Shown here: in pieces, positions 35,841 through 47,724 of the stretch
How positions within the stretch are numbered: position 1 is the first letter of the stretch
Layout of the letters: every line of letters begins with the position of its first letter
Assembly: GCF_028583545.1 (NCBI RefSeq)
Contig: NZ_CP087106.1
Span: forward strand, 310,001 to 374,000
From: Methylobacterium sp. NMS14P
Lineage (GTDB): Bacteria > Pseudomonadota > Alphaproteobacteria > Rhizobiales > Beijerinckiaceae
DNA: 64,000 nt
Direction of reading: 5' to 3'
Notes under the pieces: model-generated
Database searches by the model: none
The model's input: only the letters and a program-made list of their open reading frames with translations
What the model was told of the DNA's origin: nothing
Program-made: the position numbers and the translations under genes

Positions 35841-35965
35841 GGCACCCTCCGGAAGCGACGCCCGACGTGAGCATCCGACCCTCAACCGCAAGGCGTACTG
35901 GAGGGTTCCGGATGATTTAGAGTCTGCTTAGGACTGCCGGGCAGCGACCCGCCGGCCCGGGCTTC

Positions 35966-35997
35966 GGCGTCGCCGAGGACCAGATCTCGGCGACGCC
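35966..35997. terminator. 12-pair hairpin
   Basis: GGCGTCGCCGAG and CTCGGCGACGCC form a perfect stem with an eight-base loop, 19 bases after the stop of the leftward small gene at 36017. It probably ends that transcript and insulates the exported-protein gene promoter downstream. Confidence 0.68.
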
Positions 35998-36016
35998 CGG
36001 CGCTCGAAACCGTGAC

Positions 36017-36265
36017 CTAGCCCGGCGCCGACTGCTCGCCCTCGCCGATGCAGTCGAGGGCGCGCTCGACGGCGCTGACCGCATCCAGGAGATGCTGCAC
36101 GGTGCGCTCGACCTCGATCGCCGGGCGCCCCATCGCGGCGGCGCGGGCGCTCACGTCCTCGAGCTGCTCCAGCAGGGCGAGGAGATCACCGGCCACGGTC
36201 ACAACTTCGCAGCGAGCGAGGCGCGTGACGGTCGGGCGCGGACGGAAGGGCAAGACGTTGCTCAT
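36017..36265 (-). CDS. Small hypothetical protein, helical
   Basis: An 82-residue protein beginning MSNVLPFRPRPTVTRL. It is predicted largely helical, with a long amphipathic stretch (AGDLLALLEQLEDVSARAAA, then VERTVQHLLDAVSAVERAL) suited to coiled-coil self-association. There is no signal peptide or membrane segment. The N-terminal VLPFRPR start is shared by many small alphaproteobacterial proteins of unknown role. A strong hairpin follows its stop. Composition and codon use look like genuine coding sequence. Confidence 0.68.
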   Translation of the reverse strand: MSNVLPFRPRPTVTRLARCEVVTVAGDLLALLEQLEDVSARAAAMGRPAIEVERTVQHLLDAVSAVERALDCIGEGEQSAPG

Positions 36266-36533
36266 CGCGAGGGTTGTCGCCCGAAACGGCCGGGATTCGC
36301 CAGGGGGAGAGGGCCGAACTCAACACGATTGGCGGGCCCTTTCCGCCCCAATCCCGGCGTGTGGTGGATTTTCCGTGGCCGCTGCGCATCGGAGACGGCA
36401 GAACCGATTTACATCTTGCGCGCGACCTTGACGGACGCGCCTCCGGGCTGACCATGCCGTGAGACGTCCCGTGAGGGCCCGGCCCGGTCGATGCCGGGCG
36501 CGGCCCGGCCACGGCCCGCTTTCAGGATTCGCG

Positions 36534-36752
36534 ATGCGCTTGACCCTTCTCGCCCTCTCCGCGCTGACCCTCGGCGGCCTCTGCGCCTGCAGCACCAGCG
36601 ACGGCCCGAATTCGCGCAGCGGCCTCGCCGAGAGCTTCAACCTCGACAACTACCGGGCCTCCGGCAACACCAACGGCACGCAGACCCGCCGGGACGTGAA
36701 CCGCGCCTACACCCAGCCGACGCTGCCGACGATCGGCAACCGCGGGATGTGA
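36534..36752 (+). CDS. Small putative lipoprotein
   Basis: A 72-residue product with a hydrophobic N-terminus (MRLTLLALSALTLGGLCAC) ending in a possible lipobox (LCAC), then a polar Asn/Thr-rich tail (YRASGNTNGTQTRRDVN, TLPTIGNRGM). ATG at 36534 is selected because an in-frame extension to 36459 would add an Arg-rich leader before the signal sequence. The stop codon is part of a palindrome shared with the convergent gene. No family recognised; likely an envelope lipoprotein. Confidence 0.65.
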   Translation: MRLTLLALSALTLGGLCACSTSDGPNSRSGLAESFNLDNYRASGNTNGTQTRRDVNRAYTQPTLPTIGNRGM

Positions 36753-36769
36753 CGCGCGCGGCGCGTCAC
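36749..36769. terminator. Bidirectional hairpin containing both convergent stop codons
   Basis: GTGACGCGC and GCGCGTCAC form a perfect nine-pair stem with a three-base loop. Each arm contains the stop codon of one of the two convergent genes (TGA at 36750-36752 on plus, TCA at 36766-36768 for minus). Confidence 0.6.
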
Positions 36770-37842
36770 CGCTTGGTGAGCGCGTCCGCGAAGGTGGCGA
36801 TCCGGTTGCGGGCGTAGACCGGCAGACCGGCGCTGATCGAGTTGCCGGTGTTGAAGCTGGAATTGCCCATCAGCACCTGCGCGGGGAGCAGGTTCTTGAG
36901 CACCGGCACGCGGGCGTACTCGGCCTTGCGGTCGAGGACGTCGCCCTTGATCGCCAGCGCCATGTAGGCGGTGACCACCGTCTTGGTCGGGTCGTTCGGC
37001 ATCGGCTGGAACACGGCCAGGAACTTGCCGAAGCGCAGGATCTGGTTGACCCAGAAGATCGTCTGCTCCAGGCCGCCGGTGACCGCGGTGTCGATCTTCG
37101 TCAGCGCCTTGAGCCGGTCGCCCTGGTCCGGCCCGAGCACCCGCAGCTCGCTCTGGAACGAGACGAACTCGGCGATCTTCTTGGCCGAGCCTTCCTCCAG
37201 CTTGTTGGCGAGCTTCACGCCGAGCGGCAGCTTGCCCTCGAGGTCGTAGCGCGACTCGATGCAGGCGCCCGCGCCTTCGCACCACGGGCGGTCGGGCCGC
37301 TTGGCGAAGGCGGCGGCCGGATCCTTGTTGGGCGTCACGTCGGCGACCGCCAGCGTGTGGTGCTTGATCGCCGGATCCATCTTCTGGACGAAGGCGAGGT
37401 TGGCGAAGGCCTGGAGGTCGATCGCCTCGGGCGGGCGCGGGACGATGAAGCGTCCCTCGGCGACGTAGACCTTCAGGGTCTCGTGCCGCGGCTTCGTCAC
37501 GCCGTTCACCGTGACGGTGTAGTCCGGCTCCTTGTAGCCGGGATAAGGCGCGAGCGCCGCCGCCTCGGCCGGCCGCGCCTTCAGCCAGTCGAGATACGGG
37601 ATCAGGCCGTTCTCGGGCGCCGACGGGTTGTCGCGGTGGTCGGTGAACAGGATCTGGCCCGGTCTGATCGCGGCCGGATCGACGGCCGTGACCGAGGGCA
37701 CCTCCTTGATCCGCTCCGGCCCCGGCGCCGGGGCGGTGTTGGCCGCGGGCGTCTGGGCGCGTGCCGGGAGAGCGGCCGGGAGAGCGGCCGTGAGGGTGGC
37801 CGCCAGGGCCACGGGGAGCTGCTGACGCAACGGGTTTCTCAT
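36766..37842 (-). CDS. Exported hypothetical protein
   Basis: A 358-residue protein with a signal peptide (QLPVALAATLTAALPAALPA, cleavage near ARAQ) and a 60-residue Pro/Ala-rich linker. The mature part contains RPGQILFTDHRDNPSAPENG, a PWCEGAGACIESRYDLEGKLP segment with a Cys pair likely to form a disulfide, and a C-terminal GNSSFNTGNSISAGLPVYARN. I recognise no family. It lies 17 bases upstream-to-downstream before the PBP gene's stop on the same strand but follows that gene's reading direction as a separate unit: the PBP gene ends at 37859 and this one begins at 37842, so the two are probably cotranscribed, linking it to the cell envelope. Confidence 0.75.
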   Translation of the reverse strand: MRNPLRQQLPVALAATLTAALPAALPARAQTPAANTAPAPGPERIKEVPSVTAVDPAAIRPGQILFTDHRDNPSAPENGLIPYLDWLKARPAEAAALAPYPGYKEPDYTVTVNGVTKPRHETLKVYVAEGRFIVPRPPEAIDLQAFANLAFVQKMDPAIKHHTLAVADVTPNKDPAAAFAKRPDRPWCEGAGACIESRYDLEGKLPLGVKLANKLEEGSAKKIAEFVSFQSELRVLGPDQGDRLKALTKIDTAVTGGLEQTIFWVNQILRFGKFLAVFQPMPNDPTKTVVTAYMALAIKGDVLDRKAEYARVPVLKNLLPAQVLMGNSSFNTGNSISAGLPVYARNRIATFADALTKR

Positions 37843-37858
37843 CTGTCGGGGAGGGCAG

Positions 37859-40800
37859 TCAGTATCCGGGATCTTCGCCGAACAGGTAGTCGGGATCGCG
37901 CCGGCGCGGACGGCGCGCGTCGTCGTCCCCGCCGAAGGGCGAGCGATTCGTCTGGCCCGGCCAGGGCTTGTAGGGATCCTGCCCGTAGAGATCCACGTCG
38001 CCCTGCGCGCGGCGGCTGCGCGGCGCGGGACGCTCGCCGAAGGGGTCCAGGAAGTCGGATCGCGGCCGCTCGCCGGTCATGTTGCCGTAGTAGTCGCCCG
38101 CGACGCTCGCGCCGTCGTCGGCGCCGGCGAGATCGCCGTCCTGCGCGTCGGGCCGCATGGCGTAGAGCGTCTCGCGGGGCACGAGGCGGTACTGCGTGTC
38201 CGCCATGCGACCGTCGCCGCTGGTGCGGAAATGCTCGAGGACGCCGCCGCCGGCGACCCGCACGCCGCTGCGCGGGTCGATCGGCAGGTCGGCGATGAAC
38301 GGGCGCGCCTCGGGGGAGGGGCCCCGCAGCGGCGTCTTGGCGACGCCGTTCGCCCAGGCCGCCTGCAGGATCGCCGAGGCGATCGGCACCGAGACGTGGC
38401 CGCCGGTCTGTCCGCGGCCGAGCGTCTTGCGGGTGCCGTCGGCATTGTCGTAGCCGACCCAGACCACGACGCTGATCTCGTTGGTCAGGCCGGCGAACCA
38501 CGCGTCGTTCTCGTTCTCGGAGGTGCCGGTCTTGCCCGCGACGTAGGCCGAGAGTTTCGCGAGCGCCGCGGCGGTGCCGTGCTGGGTCACGCCCTGCAGC
38601 ATGGTCTTGAGTTGGTAGAAGGCCACGCGGTCCGCCGAGGCGATCCGCACCGGCTCCTTGGCGGCGTGCGCGTAGAGCGGCTTGCCGTCCCGCTCGACCG
38701 ACTCGAGCGCGTAGGGGGCCGGACGGGCACCCTCGTTGGCCACCGCCGCGTAGAAGCCCGCGAGATCGAGCATCCGCACCGGCTGCGCGCCGAGCACGAA
38801 CGGGTAGTAGGGCTCGCACTCGGCGTAGATCTGCGCCTCGAGGGCGATGTCGCAGACCCGCTTCAGGCTCGCCGGCGCCTTCGGGGCGATCCCGCCCTGG
38901 AGGAGCCGGGCGGTGACGAGGTTCTTGGAGAACTCCAGACCGCGCCGCAGTGTCGTCGGCCCCGAGCCGCCGCCCTCGTAGTTCTTCGGCGACCAGGAAT
39001 CGCCGGCCCCGCCGATCGGCGGCAGGGTCACGGCCGAGTCCATCACCAGGGTGTTCGGCTGCAGGCCGGCGTTGAGCGCGGCGAGGTAGGTCAGCGGCTT
39101 GAGGGTCGAGCCGGGCTGGCGCACCGTCTGGGTGACTCGGTTGAGCTGGCTCAGCGGGTAGGAGAAGCCGCCGGCCATGGCGAGGATCTTGCCAGTCTGG
39201 TTCTCCAGCACCAGGGCCGCGCCCTGGACGGTCGGCCGGACGCGGAGCTGCGCGCGCGGTCCGCCCTTGCCGGCGCTGACCTTCACGCGAATCACGTCGT
39301 AGAGTTGCAGCTTGCCGCGGGCGATGCCGGGGTCGAGGAAGGCGGCGCGGCCGTCGGCGAGGCCGACCTTCGTGCCGCCGCGGCCGGTCTCCAGCACCAC
39401 CGCCATGGGCCAGTGGACGTCGTAGAGCACCGGGCGGGCGCTCTCCAGCGCCAGCAGCCACGCCGGCTTCTTCTGCGGCACGGCCGCGACCTTCTCGCCG
39501 CGGCGCGGCTTCGCGTCCGGCTTGGCCTCGAGTCTCGCGGCCTCCGGCCGCGCGCCGGTGACGGCCGGCGCCGCCGACGCGGAGCCCTCCGGTGCCGGGG
39601 TCGCGGCCTGGATCCGGCGGACGCTGTCGGCGAGGTTGAGTTCGGGCCCCGCGAAGACCTGACGGCCGGTGGAGCGCTCGTAATTGGCGAGGCCGTCCTG
39701 CAGGGCCTCCTCGACGGCGCGCTGAAGGCCCGCGTTGATCGTCGAGCGGACGGTCAGGGAGCCGGAGGTCAGCGAATCAACCCCCGCGAAGGTGCGGGCC
39801 TCCCGATTGAGGAAATCCACCACGTAGAAGCCGGAATCGCGCCGCGCGGTCTCGATCGGCTTCAGACCGAGATCGGACTCGATCGCCGCGCCCATCTCGG
39901 CCTCGGTGATCGTGCCCTCTTCCTTGAGGCGGGCGAGCACGTAGGCGCGCCGCTCCCGCGCCCGGTCGGGGTACTTGTCCGGGCTATAGAAGTTCGGCCC
40001 TTTGGGCATGCCGGCGAGAAGCGCCGCTTCCGGTAGCGTCAGCTGCCCCACCGGCTTCCCGAAATAGCTCTGCGCGGCCATCTCGATGCCGTAGGCGCCG
40101 CGTCCGAGATAGATGCCGTTGAGGTAGAGCCCCAGGATCTGCGGCTTCGTCAGGATGCGCTCCAGCCGCGACGCGACGATCATCTCGCGGATCTTGCGCT
40201 CGTAGGTGACGTCGTCGCCGACCGAGAGGTTCTTGACGACCTGCTGGGTGATGGTCGAGCCGCCCGCCGGCCGCCCCGGCGAGGCGAGGTTGGCGATGAA
40301 GGCGCGGATCACCCCGCGCTCGTCGATGCCGTGATGTGTCTCGAAGCGCTTGTCCTCGGCGGCGATGAAGGCCTTCTGCACGAGGTTCGGGACCGCCGTG
40401 ATCGGCACCACGATGCGGCGGCCGTTCGGCTCCGACGCCTCCGCGAAGGGTTTGCCGGCGCCGTCGAGGATCCGGGTCATCCCCGGCAGGGCCTTGTCGC
40501 GCAGGGCCTCGGCGCTGGGCAGGTCCTTGGTGGCGTTGTCGTAGAACTCGATCACCGCCTTCGCGTCGAACGGCGAGTTCGCCGGGTTCTCGCCCTTGCA
40601 GAACTGCTTGTAGCTCGTGTTCAGCTCGCTCAGATCGAGCCCGTGCAGGATCTTCGGCGCGGCCGCCCCGGCGACCGTCGACGGATCCTCCATCGCGGTG
40701 GTGATCAACTCATCGAGATTGATGTCCTCGATGTCGAAGGCCTTGCGCATGTGGGCGCAGCCGTCGCGCAGCAGGCGCACCACCTCCGGGCCGTCCGTCG

Positions 40801-40894
40801 CGGGATCGAACTGCGTCCGGACCGCGTCCGGCCGTGTCGTGACCTGGCTGAGCGTCAGGGCAGTCGCGAACAGCTTGATCAGGATGGCGTTCAT
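37859..40894 (-). CDS. Class A penicillin-binding protein, bifunctional glycosyltransferase/transpeptidase
   Basis: Peptidoglycan polymerase of 1011 residues, larger than most PBP1A proteins. The GT51 domain starts near residue 155: catalytic Glu in AAEDKRFETHHG (Glu180), then GGSTITQQVVKNL and RKIREMIVASRLE. The transpeptidase domain has SxxK (QPGSTLKPLTYL), SxN (EFSKNLVTA) and KTG (VAGKTGTSENENDAWFAG). Between residues 25 and 120 is an extra domain not usual in the family, with two Cys (GCAHMR, QFCKGEN). The N-terminus from ATG 40894 is only weakly hydrophobic (MNAILIKLFATALTLSQ), so its anchor is unusual. The C-terminus is Asp/Arg-rich. Confidence 0.92.
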   Translation of the reverse strand: MNAILIKLFATALTLSQVTTRPDAVRTQFDPATDGPEVVRLLRDGCAHMRKAFDIEDINLDELITTAMEDPSTVAGAAAPKILHGLDLSELNTSYKQFCKGENPANSPFDAKAVIEFYDNATKDLPSAEALRDKALPGMTRILDGAGKPFAEASEPNGRRIVVPITAVPNLVQKAFIAAEDKRFETHHGIDERGVIRAFIANLASPGRPAGGSTITQQVVKNLSVGDDVTYERKIREMIVASRLERILTKPQILGLYLNGIYLGRGAYGIEMAAQSYFGKPVGQLTLPEAALLAGMPKGPNFYSPDKYPDRARERRAYVLARLKEEGTITEAEMGAAIESDLGLKPIETARRDSGFYVVDFLNREARTFAGVDSLTSGSLTVRSTINAGLQRAVEEALQDGLANYERSTGRQVFAGPELNLADSVRRIQAATPAPEGSASAAPAVTGARPEAARLEAKPDAKPRRGEKVAAVPQKKPAWLLALESARPVLYDVHWPMAVVLETGRGGTKVGLADGRAAFLDPGIARGKLQLYDVIRVKVSAGKGGPRAQLRVRPTVQGAALVLENQTGKILAMAGGFSYPLSQLNRVTQTVRQPGSTLKPLTYLAALNAGLQPNTLVMDSAVTLPPIGGAGDSWSPKNYEGGGSGPTTLRRGLEFSKNLVTARLLQGGIAPKAPASLKRVCDIALEAQIYAECEPYYPFVLGAQPVRMLDLAGFYAAVANEGARPAPYALESVERDGKPLYAHAAKEPVRIASADRVAFYQLKTMLQGVTQHGTAAALAKLSAYVAGKTGTSENENDAWFAGLTNEISVVVWVGYDNADGTRKTLGRGQTGGHVSVPIASAILQAAWANGVAKTPLRGPSPEARPFIADLPIDPRSGVRVAGGGVLEHFRTSGDGRMADTQYRLVPRETLYAMRPDAQDGDLAGADDGASVAGDYYGNMTGERPRSDFLDPFGERPAPRSRRAQGDVDLYGQDPYKPWPGQTNRSPFGGDDDARRPRRRDPDYLFGEDPGY

Positions 40895-41050
40895 ACGGGC
40901 TGGGTTCGGGGGACGCGACGGGGCGAGCGCGGACCTTTCGGGAGCGCGCCTGAACAGGGCGTGCACAACGCGGCTGATTTAAGGACACGCCGTACGGCAA
41001 CGCTTTGGCCGGCTCCCACGTTCGTGTGGCGCGACGATGCCGGGGGGCCC

Positions 41051-42718
41051 ATGATCAACGACCTGTGGTACAAGAACGGGATCATCTACTGCCTGTCCGT
41101 TGGCACCTTCATGGACGCCAACGGCGACGGCATCGGGGATTTCGCCGGCCTCGAGCGGCGCCTGGACTACATCCAGGGGCTCGGCGCCACCGCGGTCTGG
41201 CTGATGCCGTTCCAGCCCTCGCCCAAGAAGGACGGCGGCTACGACATCGCCGACTATTACGGCGTCGATCCGGATTACGGCTCGCTCGGGGACTTCGTCG
41301 CCTTCGCCCACGCCGCCAAGCAGCGCGGCCTGCGCGTCCTCATCGACCTCGTGGTCAACCACACCTCGGACCAGCACCCCTGGTTCCAGTCGGCCCGGTC
41401 CGACCCAAACTCGCCCTACCGCGACTGGTACGTCTGGTCGAAGGAGCGGCCGGCGACCGCCGACGAGGGCATGGTCTTCCCGGGCGTGCAGGAGACAACC
41501 TGGACCTACGACGCGAAGGCCAAGGCCTGGTACTTCCACCGCTTCTTCAATTTCCAGCCGGATCTCAACACCGCCAATCCGGAGGTGCTCGCCGAGATCC
41601 TGAAGATCATGGGCTTCTGGATCCAGCTCGGCGTCTCCGGCTTCCGGATGGACGCGGTGCCGTTCGTCATCGCCGAGAAGGGCGCCCATGTCGGCGGCAA
41701 GCCCCGCGAGCAGTTCGAGATGCTGCGCGACCTGCGCGAGTTCCTCCAGTGGCGCCAGGGCGACGCCATCATCCTGGCCGAGGCCAACATCCTGCCGAAG
41801 CAGGACCTCGACTATTTCGGCGACGACGCCGACCGCATGCACATGATGTTCAACTTCCAGGTCAATCAGGCGACGTTCTACGCCCTGGCGGCCCACGATG
41901 CCCGGCCCCTGATCAAGGCGATCGAGCAGACGAAGCCCCGCCCGCTCTCCTGCCAGTGGGGCATCTTCCTGCGGAACCACGACGAGCTCGACCTGGGGCG
42001 CCTCACCGGCAAGCAGCGCCAGAGCGTGTTCGACGCCTTCGGGCCCGAGAAGGGGATGCAGCTCTACGACCGCGGCATCCGCCGCCGCTTCGCACCGATG
42101 CTGGCGGGCGATCCCCGCAGGATCCGGCTCGCCTACTCGCTGATGTTCACCTTGCCGGGAACGCCGGTGCTGCGCTACGGCGACGAGATCGGCATGGGCG
42201 ACGAGCTGTCCCTGCCGGAGCGCGACTGCGCCCGCACGCCGATGCAGTGGACGAGCGAGCACAAGGGCGGCTTCTCGACGGCCGAGCGGACCGTGCTGCC
42301 GCTGATCGACCACGGGCCCTACGGCTACGCGCACGTCAACGTCGCCGACCAGCGCCACGAGGAGGGCTCGCTGCTCAACTGGATGCAGAGCATCATCCGG
42401 CAGCGCAAGGAAGCGCCTGAGATCGGCTGGGGCGACGTCGTCGCGATCGAGACCGGGCGCGAGTCGGTCCTGGCGCTGCGCTACGCGTGGCGCGGCAACG
42501 CCATCCTGTGCGTCCACAACCTCGCGCCGGAGCCCGTCGAGGTGGCGATGGCGTCGGGATCCGACGATCCGGAGCACGACATCCTCGTCGACGTGCTCAC
42601 CGGCTCGCGCAGCGAGGTCGGCGACGACGGCCGCCACTGCCTGTTCCTGGAAGGTTACGGCTACCACTGGTTCCGCGTCGGCGGTCTCGACGCGCTGCTG
42701 AAGCGGCGGCCGGCGTGA
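41051..42718 (+). CDS. GH13 alpha-amylase family enzyme, trehalose-synthase-like
   Basis: A 555-residue glycoside hydrolase family 13 enzyme. The opening DLWYKNGIIYCLSVGTFMD, NGDGIGDFAGLERRLDYI and GGYDIADYYGVDP resemble maltose alpha-D-glucosyltransferase (TreS), which interconverts maltose and trehalose. Catalytic residues are visible: nucleophile Asp in GFRMDAVPF, acid/base Glu in IILAEANIL, and transition-state Asp in LRNHDELDL. Conserved LIDLVVNHTSDQHPWF is region I. It lacks the C-terminal maltokinase-like domain of fused TreS. ATG at 41051 begins the family start; upstream extension would lie over the divergent PBP gene. Exact specificity within GH13 is uncertain. Confidence 0.88.
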   Translation: MINDLWYKNGIIYCLSVGTFMDANGDGIGDFAGLERRLDYIQGLGATAVWLMPFQPSPKKDGGYDIADYYGVDPDYGSLGDFVAFAHAAKQRGLRVLIDLVVNHTSDQHPWFQSARSDPNSPYRDWYVWSKERPATADEGMVFPGVQETTWTYDAKAKAWYFHRFFNFQPDLNTANPEVLAEILKIMGFWIQLGVSGFRMDAVPFVIAEKGAHVGGKPREQFEMLRDLREFLQWRQGDAIILAEANILPKQDLDYFGDDADRMHMMFNFQVNQATFYALAAHDARPLIKAIEQTKPRPLSCQWGIFLRNHDELDLGRLTGKQRQSVFDAFGPEKGMQLYDRGIRRRFAPMLAGDPRRIRLAYSLMFTLPGTPVLRYGDEIGMGDELSLPERDCARTPMQWTSEHKGGFSTAERTVLPLIDHGPYGYAHVNVADQRHEEGSLLNWMQSIIRQRKEAPEIGWGDVVAIETGRESVLALRYAWRGNAILCVHNLAPEPVEVAMASGSDDPEHDILVDVLTGSRSEVGDDGRHCLFLEGYGYHWFRVGGLDALLKRRPA

Positions 42719-42785
42719 GGCAGACCGGGGTCCGGCTCGCCCTCGGCCGGCCGACACGGTAGGACACGCCGGAGCGAGGTGGGAC

Positions 42786-43169
42786 ATGGCCCGGACGAAG
42801 CATCATCCCCCGGACGCGACGATCGCCGACATCCTGCCGGATCTCGCAGACGGTGAAGACTACCTGCGCCAGGTGCTGGTCACCATGCGGATGTGCCAGA
42901 AGCATTACGGCGACGCCTGGGTGCGGATCGGCGTGACCGGGCGGTCGCCGACGCCGTCGTACCGGATCGACCGGCCGGACGAGACGGCACCCGGCGACAG
43001 TGCCGTCGAGGCGGGCAGGTCCCTGTTCGGCGCCTACGGCGGACGGTCCCACGACCGGTTCACGCAGGTCAACGCGGCGGAGACGCGCTGGAGCTCGCGG
43101 GCGCTCGGCATGGCCGACATGCTGGCGCTTCACGACAGCCTGCGCCGCCCGAAGGGCGACGCGGCCTGA
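42786..43169 (+). CDS. Hypothetical protein
   Basis: A 127-residue soluble protein beginning MARTKHHPPDATIADILPDL, with no signal peptide or membrane segment. It shows a mid-region GDAWVRIGVTGRSPTPSYRID and a C-terminal helix (SRALGMADMLALHDSLRR). A good ribosome site (GGAGCGAGGTGGGAC) precedes the ATG. It follows the GH13 gene by 67 bases and precedes a metallo-hydrolase gene, but no functional link is visible. I do not recognise the family. Confidence 0.72.
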   Translation: MARTKHHPPDATIADILPDLADGEDYLRQVLVTMRMCQKHYGDAWVRIGVTGRSPTPSYRIDRPDETAPGDSAVEAGRSLFGAYGGRSHDRFTQVNAAETRWSSRALGMADMLALHDSLRRPKGDAA

Positions 43170-43258
43170 GCATGCCGCACAGGGTGCCGCCCACCCGCGT
43201 TCTGCGCTAAACTCGGGCGGAGGGCGTCCGGAGCAGCGCCACCAACACGCGGGACGAC

Positions 43259-43903
43259 ATGCCAGGTACGCCACGCGCCGGGATCATCCCGGTCACGCCC
43301 TTCCAGCAGAATTGCACCCTGATCTGGGATGACGCCACCAAGGTCGGCGCCGTGGTCGATCCCGGCGGCGATCTCGACCGGATCGAGGCGGCGATCCGCG
43401 AGCAGGGCGTCACCGTGGAGAAGATCCTGCTGACCCACGGCCATGTCGACCACGCCGCCGGCGCCGACGAATTGCGCGAGCGCCTCGGCGTGCCGATCGA
43501 GGGCCCGCACCAGGCCGACAAGTTCCTGCTTGATTCCCTGCCCGAGACGGCGGCCAATTACGGCCTCGGCGCCGCCCGGCCCGTGACACCCGACCGCTGG
43601 CTCGACGAGGGCGATGCCGTGACGGTCGGCGGGCTCGGTTTCGACATCCTCCACTGCCCCGGCCACTCGCCCGGCAGCGTCGTGTTCGTGAGCCGGGACG
43701 CGCGCTTCGCCCTCGTCGGCGACGTGGTGTTCAAGGGCTCCGTCGGCCGCACCGACCTGCCCGGCGGCAACCACGAGCAGCTCATCCGCGCCATCAAGGA
43801 CAAGGTCCTGCCGCTGGGCGACGACATCGCCTTCATCCCCGGCCACGGACCGACCAGCACCCTCGGCGAGGAGCGCGTGTCCAACCCCTTCCTGCAGGAC
43901 TGA
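43259..43903 (+). CDS. Metallo-beta-lactamase-fold hydrolase, glyoxalase II-like
   Basis: A 214-residue MBL-fold enzyme, probably acting on a thioester or similar small substrate. Metal motifs are complete: LLTHGHVDHAAG (HxHxDH near residue 60), ILHCPGHSPGSVV, LVGDVVFKGSVGRTDLPGG and the terminal FIPGHGPTSTLGEER. This pattern is that of the YcbL/GloB-like branch. The opening TPFQQNCTLIWDD is also characteristic. The aldo/keto reductase gene starts five bases after its stop, so the two are cotranscribed; both families act in aldehyde detoxification, which suggests a carbonyl-stress role by inference. Confidence 0.92.
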   Translation: MPGTPRAGIIPVTPFQQNCTLIWDDATKVGAVVDPGGDLDRIEAAIREQGVTVEKILLTHGHVDHAAGADELRERLGVPIEGPHQADKFLLDSLPETAANYGLGAARPVTPDRWLDEGDAVTVGGLGFDILHCPGHSPGSVVFVSRDARFALVGDVVFKGSVGRTDLPGGNHEQLIRAIKDKVLPLGDDIAFIPGHGPTSTLGEERVSNPFLQD

Positions 43904-43908
43904 CGCGC

Positions 43909-44871
43909 ATGGACAGGCGGCGCATCGGCCGCTCCGACCTGACGGTCGCGCCGTTCTGCCTCGGCGGCAACGTCTTCGGCTGGACGGCCGACGAGGCCGC
44001 GTCCTTCGCGATCCTCGACCGGTTCGTGGAGAGCGGCTTCGACTTCATCGACACCGCCGACGTCTACTCGCGCTGGGCCCCCGGCCACGTCGGGGGAGAG
44101 TCGGAGACGGTGATCGGCAAGTGGCTCGCGGCCCGACCGGGTGTGCGCGACCGGATCGTGCTGGCGACCAAGGTCGGCATGGACCTGGGTGAGGCCGGCA
44201 AGGGCCTCTCGGCGGCCCATATCGAGCGGGCCTGCGAGGCCTCGCTGCGGCGCCTCGGGGTCGACCGGATCGACCTCTACCAGTCGCATCTCGACGACGC
44301 GACGGTGCCCCTCGAGGAGACCCTGCGGGCCCACGAGCGCCTGATCGCGGCCGGCAAGGTCCGGGCGATCGGCGCCTCGAACTACGATGCGGCGCGGCTC
44401 GCGGAGGCGCTGACGGTCTCGGCCTCCGCGGGGCTGCCGCGCTACGAGTGCCTCCAGCCCGATTACAGTCTCGCCCAGCGCGGCTACGAGGCCGAGCTGG
44501 AGCCGCTCTGCCGCGCCGAGCAGATCGGCGTGATCGGCTACTTCTCCCTGGCGGCCGGCTTCCTCACCGGCAAGTACCGCAGCGCCCGGGACGCGGCGGG
44601 ACGTCCGCGGGAGAACCGGGTCGCCAAGTACCTCAACCCGCGCGGCCTCGCGCTGCTCGACGTGCTCGATTCGGTCGCGCAGGCCCACGGCGCGAGCCCG
44701 GCCCAGGTGGCGCTCGCCTGGATCATCGCCCGCCCAGGCATCACCGCGCCCATCGCGAGCGCCACCTCGGTGGCGCAGCTCGACGAGCTCCTCGGCGCCG
44801 TGCGGCTGACCCTCGCGCCCGAGTCGATCGGCCGCCTGGATGCGGCGAGCGCGGGCGGCATCGAGGGCTAA
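43909..44871 (+). CDS. Aldo/keto reductase
   Basis: NADPH-dependent carbonyl reductase of 320 residues. Catalytic tetrad residues fit: Asp in FDFIDTADVYSRW with Tyr a few residues later, Lys in RIVLATKVGM, and His in DLYQSHLDD. The fold continues with VRAIGASNYDAARL and the C-terminal cofactor region (WIIARPGITAPIASATSVAQL). It resembles the YajO/Tas-like branch. It follows the metallo-hydrolase by five bases and ends before a GC-rich hairpin at 44909, forming a two-gene operon. Natural substrate is unknown. Confidence 0.92.
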   Translation: MDRRRIGRSDLTVAPFCLGGNVFGWTADEAASFAILDRFVESGFDFIDTADVYSRWAPGHVGGESETVIGKWLAARPGVRDRIVLATKVGMDLGEAGKGLSAAHIERACEASLRRLGVDRIDLYQSHLDDATVPLEETLRAHERLIAAGKVRAIGASNYDAARLAEALTVSASAGLPRYECLQPDYSLAQRGYEAELEPLCRAEQIGVIGYFSLAAGFLTGKYRSARDAAGRPRENRVAKYLNPRGLALLDVLDSVAQAHGASPAQVALAWIIARPGITAPIASATSVAQLDELLGAVRLTLAPESIGRLDAASAGGIEG

Positions 44872-44882
44872 CGCAGCGTTAA

Positions 44883-47495
<2,613 letters not shown>

Positions 47496-47512
47496 GTCGC
47501 ACAAGATGCGAC
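47496..47512 (+). terminator. Short hairpin after gyrB
   Basis: GTCGCA and TGCGAC pair across a five-base loop immediately after the gyrB stop. A second, GC-rich stem (CCCGGGTC/GACCCGGG) is at 47583-47604. Either or both may end the transcript. Confidence 0.45.
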
Positions 47513-47724
47513 AGTCTCCACATGCCGTCTGGGCTGCCGCTCGATCCGGGAACAGGCCCCCCCTTTTGGGCGCAGGGTGAGGCCCGGGTCCGGTGCGACC
47601 CGGGTCGGTCACGGCGCGTGAAGTAGAAGCTGTTCAGACGATGACGTCGCGGGGCGGCGCACTCTACTGCAGAGAACTCCGCACCCTGCACGCGTGAGGT
47701 TCCGGAACGACGCGACCGCGAGAC

